DNA of 64,000 nucleotides, from assembly GCF_019972315.1 (NCBI RefSeq), contig NZ_BLIZ01000001.1, forward strand, positions 2,579,521-2,643,520, read 5' to 3'. The first letter of the stretch is position 1; the number at the start of each line of letters is the position of its first letter. The position numbers were made by a program, and so were the translations under genes. This stretch comes from Geobacter sp. AOG1 (GTDB lineage: Bacteria; Desulfobacterota; Desulfuromonadia; Geobacterales; Geobacteraceae). Under the pieces are notes generated by a model that searched no databases, was not told the origin of the DNA, and saw only the letters and a program-made list of their open reading frames with translations. Below, piece by piece: positions 26,731-34,473 of this stretch.

Positions 26731-26824
26731 TCGTCCGGTGACGGTTTTGGCGCGTTGGTGCCCATTGATTCAGGTTGGTTAAGGTAACATGTTGTTTTGA
26801 CAGAGGCTAAATTGTTTTAGGTTT

Positions 26825-26840
26825 TGGTATGAGGGTTGCA
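26825..26840 (+). promoter_or_regulatory. Sigma-54 (-24/-12) promoter of pilA
   Basis: TGGTATGAGGGTTGCA matches the sigma-54 pattern: GG and GC are separated by exactly ten bases and TTGCA is perfect at -12. Transcription should start near 26851, leaving a leader of about 77 bases to the pilA ATG. The preceding gene encodes the matching activator PilR. Confidence 0.85.
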
Positions 26841-26927
26841 TTGTTACTGGCAAATGCGGTTTTTTTGCGTACTAGCGATCACACAGTACGACACCACGTT
26901 GTACTACACCCCGAAAGGAGAAAAAAC

Positions 26928-27152
26928 ATGTTAAACAAGTTGAGAAGCACCCAAGGCTTCACCCTCATCGAGCTCTTGATCGTCGTCGCGATCATCGGCA
27001 TCCTGGCGGCTATTGCCATCCCGCAGTTTTCTGCATATCGTATGAAGGGTTACAACGCCGCAGCCAACAGTGACTTGAAAAACTCGAAAACCGGTATGGA
27101 AGCCTATATGTCTGATCGCCAGGCCTATCCGGTAGCTTTGGATGCCCGTTAA
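26928..27152 (+). CDS. pilA: Short type IVa pilin, N-terminal-domain type (PilA-N)
   Basis: A 74-residue prepilin: 10-residue leader ending in Gly, then the class III signal FTLIELLIVVAIIGILAAIA with Glu5 of the mature protein. The mature chain is about 64 residues, nearly all one helix, without the globular head and disulfide loop of usual pilins. Aromatic residues of the mature chain are F1, F24, Y27, Y32, Y50 and Y57. This is the Geobacter-type truncated pilin, which pairs with the separate product of the next gene. AAGGAG precedes ATG 26928. The frame is open back to 26829, but that ATG lies inside the sigma-54 promoter and cannot be on the promoter's transcript. Confidence 0.93.
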   Translation: MLNKLRSTQGFTLIELLIVVAIIGILAAIAIPQFSAYRMKGYNAAANSDLKNSKTGMEAYMSDRQAYPVALDAR

Positions 27153-27201
27153 TTTTTTTCAGCAATCAATTTACCAGAAAACCATAGAACTGGAGGAAAA
27201 C

Positions 27202-27573
27202 ATGAAAAGGATACTCGCAATAACAGCTTCTTTATCGCTCGCATTTGCAGGGACTGCCATGGCTGCTGCATTAACGAGCGGCTCGGTCACTACAACTGAT
27301 GGCCTGCAGATTTTTGGTGGTATCAGTTCCAGCGACGCGGCAAGTACGACCACTTCCACCATGATTGGTAAATTATCCAAGGGTGTGAAATTTGGTGTTA
27401 ACTATTCAAATACCGGCTATGCAGCTGACACTAAGCATAACAGCGGCAATACTGCTTACGGCACCTCTAATGATGCAACAGCTATCTACAAGTCGGAAAT
27501 CGGTCTTGCAACCGCCCTGACAGCACCGTCCAGCCCTGACGTTTCTTCTTTCAACTCATGGACAGCGATGTAA
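27202..27573 (+). CDS. PilA-C / Spc-like pilin partner protein
   Basis: A 123-residue protein with a clean Sec signal peptide (MKRILAITASLSLAF, cleavage near AMA-A), followed by about 100 residues rich in Ser, Thr, Gly and Asn, with no cysteine. Position, size and leader match the gene after pilA in Geobacter (GSU1497/Spc/PilA-C), which behaves as the detached globular half of a pilin and stabilises or copolymerises with PilA-N. Start chosen at ATG 27202 with GGAGG upstream; the frame extends back to 27142 without support. A strong terminator follows, so pilA and this gene form one transcript. Confidence 0.82.
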   Translation: MKRILAITASLSLAFAGTAMAAALTSGSVTTTDGLQIFGGISSSDAASTTTSTMIGKLSKGVKFGVNYSNTGYAADTKHNSGNTAYGTSNDATAIYKSEIGLATALTAPSSPDVSSFNSWTAM

Positions 27574-27600
27574 TTTTTTTATAGGCAGTTAGTTTAAATG

Positions 27601-27628
27601 CGGGGTGTTTCGACACCCCGTTTTTTTT
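27601..27628 (+). terminator. Rho-independent terminator after the pilin pair
   Basis: CGGGGTGT, loop TTCG, ACACCCCG: a perfect 8-base stem (27601-27620) with a stable tetraloop, followed by eight T residues. Confidence 0.95.
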
Positions 27629-27672
27629 GCATATCAACGTACCGATAGTGAGAATGTATCGAGGAAACTAGC

Positions 27673-28467
27673 ATGATGGATATTATTCGGATTACCTTGA
27701 AAGGTATCTTCCGTGACCGAGTGTTTCAGGGAATCATGGCCCTGGGTGTCCTATTTCTTTTTATCCCCTCCGCGGCGTCGCTTTCCATGCGTCAGGTAAC
27801 GGAACTATCGATCACACTTTCATTGTCGCTGATTTCGTTCATCCTTTTGCTGTTGGCAGTTTTTCTCGGGGCCACTTCGCTCTGGAAAGATATGGAACGG
27901 CGATACATGGTGAGTGTCATCAGTCTGCCCATCAGCCGTAGTTCCTACCTCTTGGGGCGTTTTTTCGGCTTGGCGCTCTTTTTGATCCTTACCTCGACCG
28001 TTCTGGGTGTCGTGGCGGGCGTGATGATAAAGCTGGCATCGGGGATCTACCCTTCCGACAGGCCGATCATCTGGAGTTGGTACGTGCTGGCGATCGTGTT
28101 TGCCACTCTCAAATACATCTTGCTGATAGCCGTTGCCATGCTGCTTTCAACCGTGAGCACTTCATTTTTTCTGCCTATCTTCGGGACAATCTGTGTCTTT
28201 CTTGCCAGCGGCATAACCCAACAGGTATATGAGTATGTCCATTCACCGATTTCGGCGCAAACTGTTTCGCCGTTTTTAAAGACCGTTTCCTCTCTGGTCT
28301 ATTATATCCTGCCCAATTTGGCCGGATTCGATCTTAAGGTGAACGCCATTTACAGCATTCCGCCAAATCCGGCGGGGCTTGTGCTGACGGGCGCTTACTT
28401 CATTGTCTATACCGTCGCCTTACTAGGTGGCTCGGCGCTCCTGTTCAACCGGAGAGAGATAGGATGA
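27673..28467 (+). CDS. ABC-2 type exporter permease
   Basis: A 264-residue membrane protein with six hydrophobic segments and no soluble domain, beginning with DIIRITLKGIFRDRVFQGIM, typical of short ABC-2 permeases (ABC2_membrane family). It pairs with the ATPase encoded at 29340-30206. GAGGA lies in front of the ATG; a second ATG follows immediately. Similar ABC genes follow pilA in Geobacter genomes, but the substrate is unknown. The stop overlaps the next start by four bases. No clear promoter is visible in the 44 bases after the terminator, so expression may depend on readthrough. Confidence 0.8.
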   Translation: MMDIIRITLKGIFRDRVFQGIMALGVLFLFIPSAASLSMRQVTELSITLSLSLISFILLLLAVFLGATSLWKDMERRYMVSVISLPISRSSYLLGRFFGLALFLILTSTVLGVVAGVMIKLASGIYPSDRPIIWSWYVLAIVFATLKYILLIAVAMLLSTVSTSFFLPIFGTICVFLASGITQQVYEYVHSPISAQTVSPFLKTVSSLVYYILPNLAGFDLKVNAIYSIPPNPAGLVLTGAYFIVYTVALLGGSALLFNRREIG

Positions 28468-29330
28468 GACGGCTAACCTTTCCTGTCTGCCTTCTGGTAA
28501 CGGGGGTGCTGGGGTACTGCATATTGATAGGCCCCTTTACTTCTTACATGCGCAACAAGCCGATTGAGGAGAAACTCGGGTTTGTTCCGAGCATAAAATT
28601 GATCAAACCTCTCAGTGCCGACCAGCAAGAGCTTGCAGGGGCTGCACTGGTGATGAAGGTGTTGATGTATTATGGAGGGACACTCGGCAAGGCTCAGGCT
28701 GGGAAGATAGTCAGTGAATCTATTGACCTGATGGGTATGTCACGCATGTTGCATGGTGCTGTTAAACTCGACCCATACAACATGGATGCCTACTATTTTG
28801 CACAGGGATTTCTGACATGGGACGCCAAGCAATTCAAAGTCGCCAATAATTTACTTGAGTACGGCATGCAGTACCGCACCTGGGACTGGTATCTCCCTTT
28901 TTTTGCCGGGTTCAACTATGCATACTTTCTTAAAGACTATTCTAATGCGGCGCGTTACTATCAAAAGGCGGGTTTGTTGAGTAACAACAACCTGCATATA
29001 CAGCTTGCCGGACGTTATATGCAGGAATCAGGTCAGACGGATCTGGCCATTTCCTATTTAGCAGCTATGGAACAGAATGAGAAGAATGCGGTTCTCAAGG
29101 AGGGATACCGGATCAGGTTGGCGGCTTTTCGCGAGGTTCGCCGGATTGAGCAGGCCCGGGACCGTTTTAAGGAGCTTAAAGGGATGATGCCGCGTTCTCT
29201 GGAACAGTTGATTCAATCGGGACTGTTGTCCCCAGTGCCCGTTGACCCCTATGGTGGAAGATTCTATCTCGAATCAAGCGGCAAGGTTGTCAGCACCAGC
29301 AAGTTTGCCTTTGCAACACAACACAAGTGA
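28464..29330 (+). CDS. TPR-containing membrane-anchored protein with pseudopilin-like tail
   Basis: A 288-residue protein: N-terminal membrane anchor (LTFPVCLLVTGVLGYCILIG), helical repeats resembling TPRs at about residues 90-230 (for example YNMDAYYFAQGFLTWDAKQF and YSNAARYYQKAGLL), and a C-terminal segment reading LEQLIQSGLLSPVPVDPYGG then YL and GKVVSTSK. That tail resembles the C-terminal Pro-x-Asp-Pro-(Trp/Tyr)-Gly region of GspG-type pseudopilins. It lies between the permease and ATPase genes of an ABC exporter, so it is probably an accessory subunit. Function unknown. Confidence 0.65.
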   Translation: MRRLTFPVCLLVTGVLGYCILIGPFTSYMRNKPIEEKLGFVPSIKLIKPLSADQQELAGAALVMKVLMYYGGTLGKAQAGKIVSESIDLMGMSRMLHGAVKLDPYNMDAYYFAQGFLTWDAKQFKVANNLLEYGMQYRTWDWYLPFFAGFNYAYFLKDYSNAARYYQKAGLLSNNNLHIQLAGRYMQESGQTDLAISYLAAMEQNEKNAVLKEGYRIRLAAFREVRRIEQARDRFKELKGMMPRSLEQLIQSGLLSPVPVDPYGGRFYLESSGKVVSTSKFAFATQHK

Positions 29331-29339
29331 GGACAGCAG

Positions 29340-30206
29340 ATGTTTGCGATTGATATTCAGGGGCTCAGCAAAAGTTACAAGACCAAGAGGCATCTGACGG
29401 TTAATGCGTTGAAAGAACTGACTCTGTCGGTTGAACAGGGTGAGGTTTTTGGTTTTCTAGGGCCAAACGGCGCGGGTAAATCTACCACAATAAAATGCCT
29501 CTTGGGGCTTATCAGGCCGACATCAGGCACTGCGACCATTATGGGTGATTCCGTCACCGGGGATAACTATCGGCGCAAGGTGGGCTATTTACCTGAGAAT
29601 CCAGCTTTTTATGACTATCTGGGCGCCGAGGAATACCTTTTGTTTGTAGGCCGGATATTTAAAATGCAAGAGGAACTGCTGGCCCGGCGCACCGTTGATT
29701 GTTTGAAGTTGCTTGAGTTGTGGGATGCCCGTAAGCGCCCTTTGCGCAGTTACAGTAAAGGGATGGTGCAACGGTTGGGACTGGCCCAGGTATTGCTTCA
29801 CGACCCCGATGTCTATATCCTAGACGAGCCGATGAGCGGTCTTGACCCGATCGGCAGGGCTTTGGTGAAGGATATCATCCTGGATCTGAAAAGGCGGGGT
29901 AAATGTGTTTTCTTCAGTACCCATATTACCGATGATGTTGAGAAGGTCTGCGATCGGGTGGCTATCATCAATAGGGGGATGCTCCAGGTTGTCGACAAGG
30001 TTGATAATATTCTCCAACAAGGGATTGAAGGTTATGATGTGCGCACAACTGCCGCCAACGGTCAGGTTGAAGAACTTTTTATAGAAAAGAATGCGTTGCA
30101 ATCATTTATCCAGCAATCTATCAATAACCAAACGTCGATTGAGAGAATTGAACCTCGCAGAAAGAATATTGAGGCCTTTTTCCTGGATGTTGTGGCTCAA
30201 CAATAA
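29340..30206 (+). CDS. ABC transporter ATP-binding protein
   Basis: A 288-residue ATPase with Walker A GPNGAGKS, Q-loop region VGYLPENPAFYDYLG, signature LRSYSKGMVQRLGLAQ, Walker B VYILDEPMSGLDP and the His-loop FSTHI. This is the CcmA/NatA-like class that works with ABC-2 permeases; about 80 C-terminal residues form a small extra domain. It is predicted to power export by the permease at 27673-28467. The last 20 bases overlap the next gene's start. Confidence 0.9.
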   Translation: MFAIDIQGLSKSYKTKRHLTVNALKELTLSVEQGEVFGFLGPNGAGKSTTIKCLLGLIRPTSGTATIMGDSVTGDNYRRKVGYLPENPAFYDYLGAEEYLLFVGRIFKMQEELLARRTVDCLKLLELWDARKRPLRSYSKGMVQRLGLAQVLLHDPDVYILDEPMSGLDPIGRALVKDIILDLKRRGKCVFFSTHITDDVEKVCDRVAIINRGMLQVVDKVDNILQQGIEGYDVRTTAANGQVEELFIEKNALQSFIQQSINNQTSIERIEPRRKNIEAFFLDVVAQQ

Positions 30207-31905
30207 TTCTCGTATACAGCGTTTACTTTGTCCCGTTCTGCTGGTAGCCGTATCCCTGGCCATCTATTATCCGGCCCTGTCGAGCGGCATTCATCCGGTT
30301 GATGACTCTGGCATTATCGATTTTTATTCATCTTCCCCATCGTTGATTCAAATCCTGCTCCCCACCAATAACAGCTATTACTACCGCCCGGTCATTGAAC
30401 TTTCCTTCTACCTTGACAATCTGCTTTGGAACATGAATTCGCAGGCTATGCATCTGGAAAATATCCTGCTGCATTGCGCCAACTGTCTGCTGGTATATCT
30501 GTTGATTTTAAAGATCGCGGGCAAGGATACTGGGTTAAATTCGTGGAGCACTTTCCTGGCTACGCTCTGGTTTGCGTTGCTGCCCGTCAATGTTGAGCCT
30601 GTTGTCTGGATTGCGGGGAGAACAGACCTGCTGCTTGCTTTGTGTATTCTTTCTGCCTTTTATTTCTGGCTATGCTGGCTGGAAAGCCCCTCATGGCAAA
30701 ATTTTGCAGTAACAGTAATACTGTTCTGCAGCGCCCTGCTCACAAAAGAAACAGCCCTTGCTTTCTGTGGCGTCGCCATGGTTTTCGCCTTTACCTGGCC
30801 TGGTTCAGCAACGCTTCGACAACGTCTCACCTCAATCGCCGCTGTAGTTGTGCCTTGTTTACTGCTTTTCATCGTTGTTTTAGCCTTAAAAAAGAATGCC
30901 AGCGGTTTCAGTAGACTCATGGCAGTTACCGACCTAAATTTTGTGGGGGCTAGCAAGGATCTACTTGCCGCCCTCGGTTTTTACCTGACAAAATTGATTA
31001 TTCCCGTGCCACTCAACTTCGCTATCACCGAAGTTCATCCGGCTTATTTTTGGGGAGGGGCATTGTTTGCCCCTGCATTATGGTGGTTGTATGCCCGTAA
31101 ACGCGTAGCCGCTACTCTGTTCATTTCAGCAACAATTATGCTCATACCGCCTCTGGCGCTTGCTATCCGGCATATCGCTTGGACTCCTGTTGCCGAGCGT
31201 TATCTGTACCTGCCCGCAGCCTTCTGTGCTATAGGATTAGCTTGCATACTCGCAAGAGGAGTGAAAAAATACGGAAATAGGGTTATTATACTCCTGCTGC
31301 TTATACTCTGTGGATATGCCGTCGTCAGCGTGCAGCGCACGCTGCTTTGGAACGATAAGGAGGCATTTTACCAGGATGCAATAGCAAAATCTCCCGGTTT
31401 CGGCTCGCTGTATAATGACTTGGGAGGTGTGTTTCTCCGCAAGCACGAGTTTGAGAAGGCATCAGAAGCATTTGCCATGGCGGACCGTTTGAATAAAAGA
31501 GAATCGATGCGTCTGCTGATAAAGGCTAATATGATGCTTGTTCTACTGGCACAGGAAAACTACGAGGGCGTCAGGGAGACGTTTTTCCATCTGTTCAAAG
31601 ACAAGAGAGAAGCATCCGCCGACGCACTTGAAATTCTCTATAGGGCAGATAGCAGAAGGATGAACCAACTTTCCGGCAAGGATAAATCTTTCATGGCAAC
31701 AGACCTGCTGGAGACTCTCGATGTGCTGTACAATAAAAGATGCGATCCCTTCTGGTTGTATAGAAGCGGGCAGATGGCGGTGATTGTAGGAGACGAATCC
31801 AGGGCTGCAACTTATTTCCGCCGCGCTTATAGTGATGCGCCGCTTGGTGCACACTACAAACAAGCTGCTAAAACTTACCTTCAACGGTTGGAGTCCGCAC
31901 AATGA
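30187..31905 (+). CDS. TPR-bearing polytopic membrane protein, PMT/GT-C-like
   Basis: About 572 residues from ATG 30187: roughly eleven membrane helices (residues 10-400) followed by a soluble C-terminal region with TPR-like repeats (SLYNDLGGVFLRKHEFEKAS, then RAATYFRRAYSDAP). An acidic DD pair in the first external loop (PVDDSGIID) and the conserved PVNVEPVVWIAGRTDLL stretch match GT-C/TMTC-like membrane proteins. A role as a polyprenyl-phosphate-sugar-dependent glycosyltransferase is an inference. The frame extends to 30091, but that start would overlap the ATPase gene by 116 bases. The stop overlaps the UbiA-type gene by four bases. Confidence 0.7.
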   Translation: MLWLNNNSRIQRLLCPVLLVAVSLAIYYPALSSGIHPVDDSGIIDFYSSSPSLIQILLPTNNSYYYRPVIELSFYLDNLLWNMNSQAMHLENILLHCANCLLVYLLILKIAGKDTGLNSWSTFLATLWFALLPVNVEPVVWIAGRTDLLLALCILSAFYFWLCWLESPSWQNFAVTVILFCSALLTKETALAFCGVAMVFAFTWPGSATLRQRLTSIAAVVVPCLLLFIVVLALKKNASGFSRLMAVTDLNFVGASKDLLAALGFYLTKLIIPVPLNFAITEVHPAYFWGGALFAPALWWLYARKRVAATLFISATIMLIPPLALAIRHIAWTPVAERYLYLPAAFCAIGLACILARGVKKYGNRVIILLLLILCGYAVVSVQRTLLWNDKEAFYQDAIAKSPGFGSLYNDLGGVFLRKHEFEKASEAFAMADRLNKRESMRLLIKANMMLVLLAQENYEGVRETFFHLFKDKREASADALEILYRADSRRMNQLSGKDKSFMATDLLETLDVLYNKRCDPFWLYRSGQMAVIVGDESRAATYFRRAYSDAPLGAHYKQAAKTYLQRLESAQ

Positions 31906-32744
31906 TGGCAGCATACCTAACTATGCTGCGGCCTGTACAGTGGCTTAAGAACCTGATGATCTTCTTCCCGCCGTTGCTGGCAGGCCAGATTGTGATGCCA
32001 GATGTCCTGGGCAAAGGATTGTCGACTTTTTGTGCTTTTTGCCTTATGTCCAGTGCAGGGTATGTTTTCAATGACCTGCTTGACCGTGAAAGGGATCTTA
32101 ATCACCCCCGGAAGCGTTTTCGCCCTGTGCCATCCGGGGTTATTAACGTTCAATCGGCATGCATAAGTGCGATCTTGTTATGTGTTCTCAGCCTACTGTT
32201 GGCCTGGCTGGTTTCGTACAGAATTTTGCCGTATTTGGCGGGGTATGCAGTTGTTTCTGTTTTGTATTCTTTATTTTTGAAACATATTCCTATTGTTGAT
32301 CTTTTCGGAATCTCGGCGGGCTTCTTGATCCGTCTCCAAGCCGGTGGCGAACTCTTCCAGATACCCATTTCCCCGTGGCTCTTCCTTACAGTATTTCTGT
32401 TATCAGTTTTTTTAAGCACAGGCAAACGACTGAGCGAGTCCCTGTCGTTAGGGGTTCACGCCGGTAAACATCGCACCAGTCTTTCTCGCTATCCTGAAGG
32501 TTTTCTTGCAGGAACCATGTATATGACTGGCACAGTGGTTTTGGTGACCTACGCCATGTACACATTGAATAAGCACAAACTGCTCTATTCTGTACCTCTT
32601 TGTCTGTTCGGATTGCTGCGTTTTATTCTGCGCGTAACTTCAGGAAAGGGAGGCGATCCGACTGAGGCATTACTAAATGACAGTCTGCTTTTACTTGTGG
32701 GACTATTATGGGTAGCTTTGGTTGTTTGGAGCATCTATCTGTGA
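31902..32744 (+). CDS. UbiA-family polyprenyl-phosphate transferase (DPPR-synthase-like)
   Basis: A 280-residue protein with about eight membrane helices. It has the first Asp-rich UbiA motif as NDLLDRERDLNHPRKRFRP and the N-terminal LRPVQWLKNLMIFFPPLLAG that characterises decaprenylphosphoryl-5-phosphoribose synthases rather than quinone prenyltransferases. Predicted reaction: transfer of phosphoribose from PRPP to a polyprenyl phosphate, giving a lipid-linked pentose precursor for surface glycans. The flanking GT-C-like gene and glycosyltransferases fit this. Confidence 0.8.
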   Translation: MMAAYLTMLRPVQWLKNLMIFFPPLLAGQIVMPDVLGKGLSTFCAFCLMSSAGYVFNDLLDRERDLNHPRKRFRPVPSGVINVQSACISAILLCVLSLLLAWLVSYRILPYLAGYAVVSVLYSLFLKHIPIVDLFGISAGFLIRLQAGGELFQIPISPWLFLTVFLLSVFLSTGKRLSESLSLGVHAGKHRTSLSRYPEGFLAGTMYMTGTVVLVTYAMYTLNKHKLLYSVPLCLFGLLRFILRVTSGKGGDPTEALLNDSLLLLVGLLWVALVVWSIYL

Positions 32745-33721
32745 AACGTGTTTATATTATTCTGGTCAACTGGAATGGCTGGCGTGACACGCTAGAATGT
32801 ATGAATAGTTTAATGCGTCTTACCTACTCTGACTTCAGGATAATAATTTGCGATAATGCCTCCAGTGATGATTCACGAGGGCAGATAAAGAATTGGGCTA
32901 CGCGAAACAACCTGCCATATGCTGAATATCAGTGTCCTCTGACTGACGTCGGTGGTACTGCACATCTTGATCCCTTACTGACACTAATTGCTACGAATAG
33001 AAACCTTGGCTTTGCAGCTGGCAACAACGTCGGAATGCGTTATGCGCTGGCCCGAGATGATGCCGCCTACTGCTGGTTGCTTAACAACGATACGATTGTA
33101 GAACCGGATGCTCTCGAGCACTTGGTGTCCCGTATGCGTGGGGATGAATCCATTGGTATTTGTGGTTCAACCATCCGTCTGTATCACGACCGGGAACGGA
33201 TACAGGCGCTGGGTGGCGGTTATTATTGCCGTTGGATCGGATTGCCCTGGCACTACGGACGTTTTTTCAAACGATGGGACGGAACAGTCAATCAGCTACG
33301 CGCTGAATCATGGATGAACTACGTTGAAGGCGCCTCCATGTTGGTATCACGGCAGTTTTTAGAACGGGTTGGATACATGAGCGAAGACTACTTTCTCTAT
33401 TTCGAGGAGGCTGACTGGGCTCTTCGCGCTAAGAACCAGTTCAGATTGGGTTATGCTCCGCAAAGTATTATTTACCACAAGGTTGGCGGGAGTATTGGTA
33501 CGTGTAGCAACCCCCTGAATAAAAGTTCCGTTTGTGATTATTACAACATTCGTAACCGAATCCGATTCACAAGGAGATTTTACCCAGCATTGCTTCCGAT
33601 GGTCTATCTGGTACTTGTTGGTGAATGTATGATCCGTTTGCTCAGCGCGAGGTGGGAACGTGCTTTTATGATCCTGGGTCTGATGCTGCAAAGAGGGGCA
33701 GATCTGGAGAAAAGACCATGA
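32741..33721 (+). CDS. Family 2 glycosyltransferase, rhamnosyltransferase-like
   Basis: About 326 residues from GTG 32741, which overlaps the previous stop (GTGA) and starts directly with the first strand, KRVYIILVNWNGW. GT-A features: DNASSDDS, NRNLGFAAGNNVGMRYA, the metal-binding WLLNNDTIVEPDAL, and EGASMLVSR followed by FEEADWALRAK. This is the WbbL-like GT2 subgroup, which often transfers rhamnose or similar deoxyhexoses from dTDP donors on the cytoplasmic face. A C-terminal amphipathic/hydrophobic helix may bind membrane. First gene of the main polysaccharide island. Confidence 0.85.
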   Translation: MKRVYIILVNWNGWRDTLECMNSLMRLTYSDFRIIICDNASSDDSRGQIKNWATRNNLPYAEYQCPLTDVGGTAHLDPLLTLIATNRNLGFAAGNNVGMRYALARDDAAYCWLLNNDTIVEPDALEHLVSRMRGDESIGICGSTIRLYHDRERIQALGGGYYCRWIGLPWHYGRFFKRWDGTVNQLRAESWMNYVEGASMLVSRQFLERVGYMSEDYFLYFEEADWALRAKNQFRLGYAPQSIIYHKVGGSIGTCSNPLNKSSVCDYYNIRNRIRFTRRFYPALLPMVYLVLVGECMIRLLSARWERAFMILGLMLQRGADLEKRP

Positions 33722-34473
33722 GAATTTCGATTGTGTCGGTGTGCCTCAATGCCGAGAGGCACATAGGCCAGATGCTTGAAACGGTGTCTGCCCAAACGTG
33801 GCACGATGTCGAACATATAGTAATTGACGGAGGTTCGTCGGACAACACACTTGGGATTGTTCGGGATGCGGCGAATAGGAATCAGAATTTGCACTGGATC
33901 AGCGAACCAGATAATGGCATAAGTGATGCCATGAACAAGGGACTTGAATTGGCAACCGGCGAAGTGGTTGGTTTTTTGCATGCTGATGACTATTATCCTG
34001 ATAATGAGGTGCTAGGCAGAGTGGTGAGAGCATTTGAGAACAACCCTGAGACGGAATGGCTTTCGGGTGGGATTCATCACGTTGATGGCGGTGGCCGCAT
34101 TATAAGGGTGTTGCCGGTACGGCGCTGGTCTTTTCGTAGACTGTTACGGGGCAACATCCTGTTTCATCCGGCTACATTCATAAGGCGGAGTGTCTTTAAA
34201 ACGGTTGGAGGATTTGATACGACGCTCCGTTTTGCCATGGATTATGATCTGTGGTTGCGGGTCGGTGCACGATCGACTCCGTACCTGCTGGATCGAACAT
34301 TGGCTTGTTTCAGAATACACGACGACAGTCTGTCTGTGCGGCAGGTTGATGATGCTTTCAGGGAGGAGTTTGGCGTGCGTTGCCGATATCTTCAGGGGAA
34401 ACCTGTTCAAAGAATACTGCACCGTTGCTATTTCGGCCTTAAGTTTCTACCCAACCGCTTGAGTGTAAGATGA
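33718..34473 (+). CDS. Family 2 glycosyltransferase (WcaE/WcaA-like)
   Basis: 251 residues from ATG 33718, overlapping the previous stop. GT-A fold: MRISIVSVCLNAERHIG, EHIVIDGGSSDNTLGI, EPDNGISDAMNKGLELATGE, and the DXD-type region FLHADDYYPDNEV. The later FHPATFIRRSVFKTVGGFD and AMDYDLWLRVG are typical of this subgroup, which adds a sugar during colanic-acid-type or O-antigen repeat assembly. The specificity is not predictable. The stop overlaps the next start by four bases. Confidence 0.85.
   Translation: MRISIVSVCLNAERHIGQMLETVSAQTWHDVEHIVIDGGSSDNTLGIVRDAANRNQNLHWISEPDNGISDAMNKGLELATGEVVGFLHADDYYPDNEVLGRVVRAFENNPETEWLSGGIHHVDGGGRIIRVLPVRRWSFRRLLRGNILFHPATFIRRSVFKTVGGFDTTLRFAMDYDLWLRVGARSTPYLLDRTLACFRIHDDSLSVRQVDDAFREEFGVRCRYLQGKPVQRILHRCYFGLKFLPNRLSVR

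Noticed and set aside
26829-26927. In-frame N-terminal extension of PilA from ATG 26829
   Set aside because: The ATG lies within the sigma-54 promoter, upstream of the expected transcription start, and has no ribosome site; the ATG at 26928 with AAGGAG gives the standard prepilin leader.
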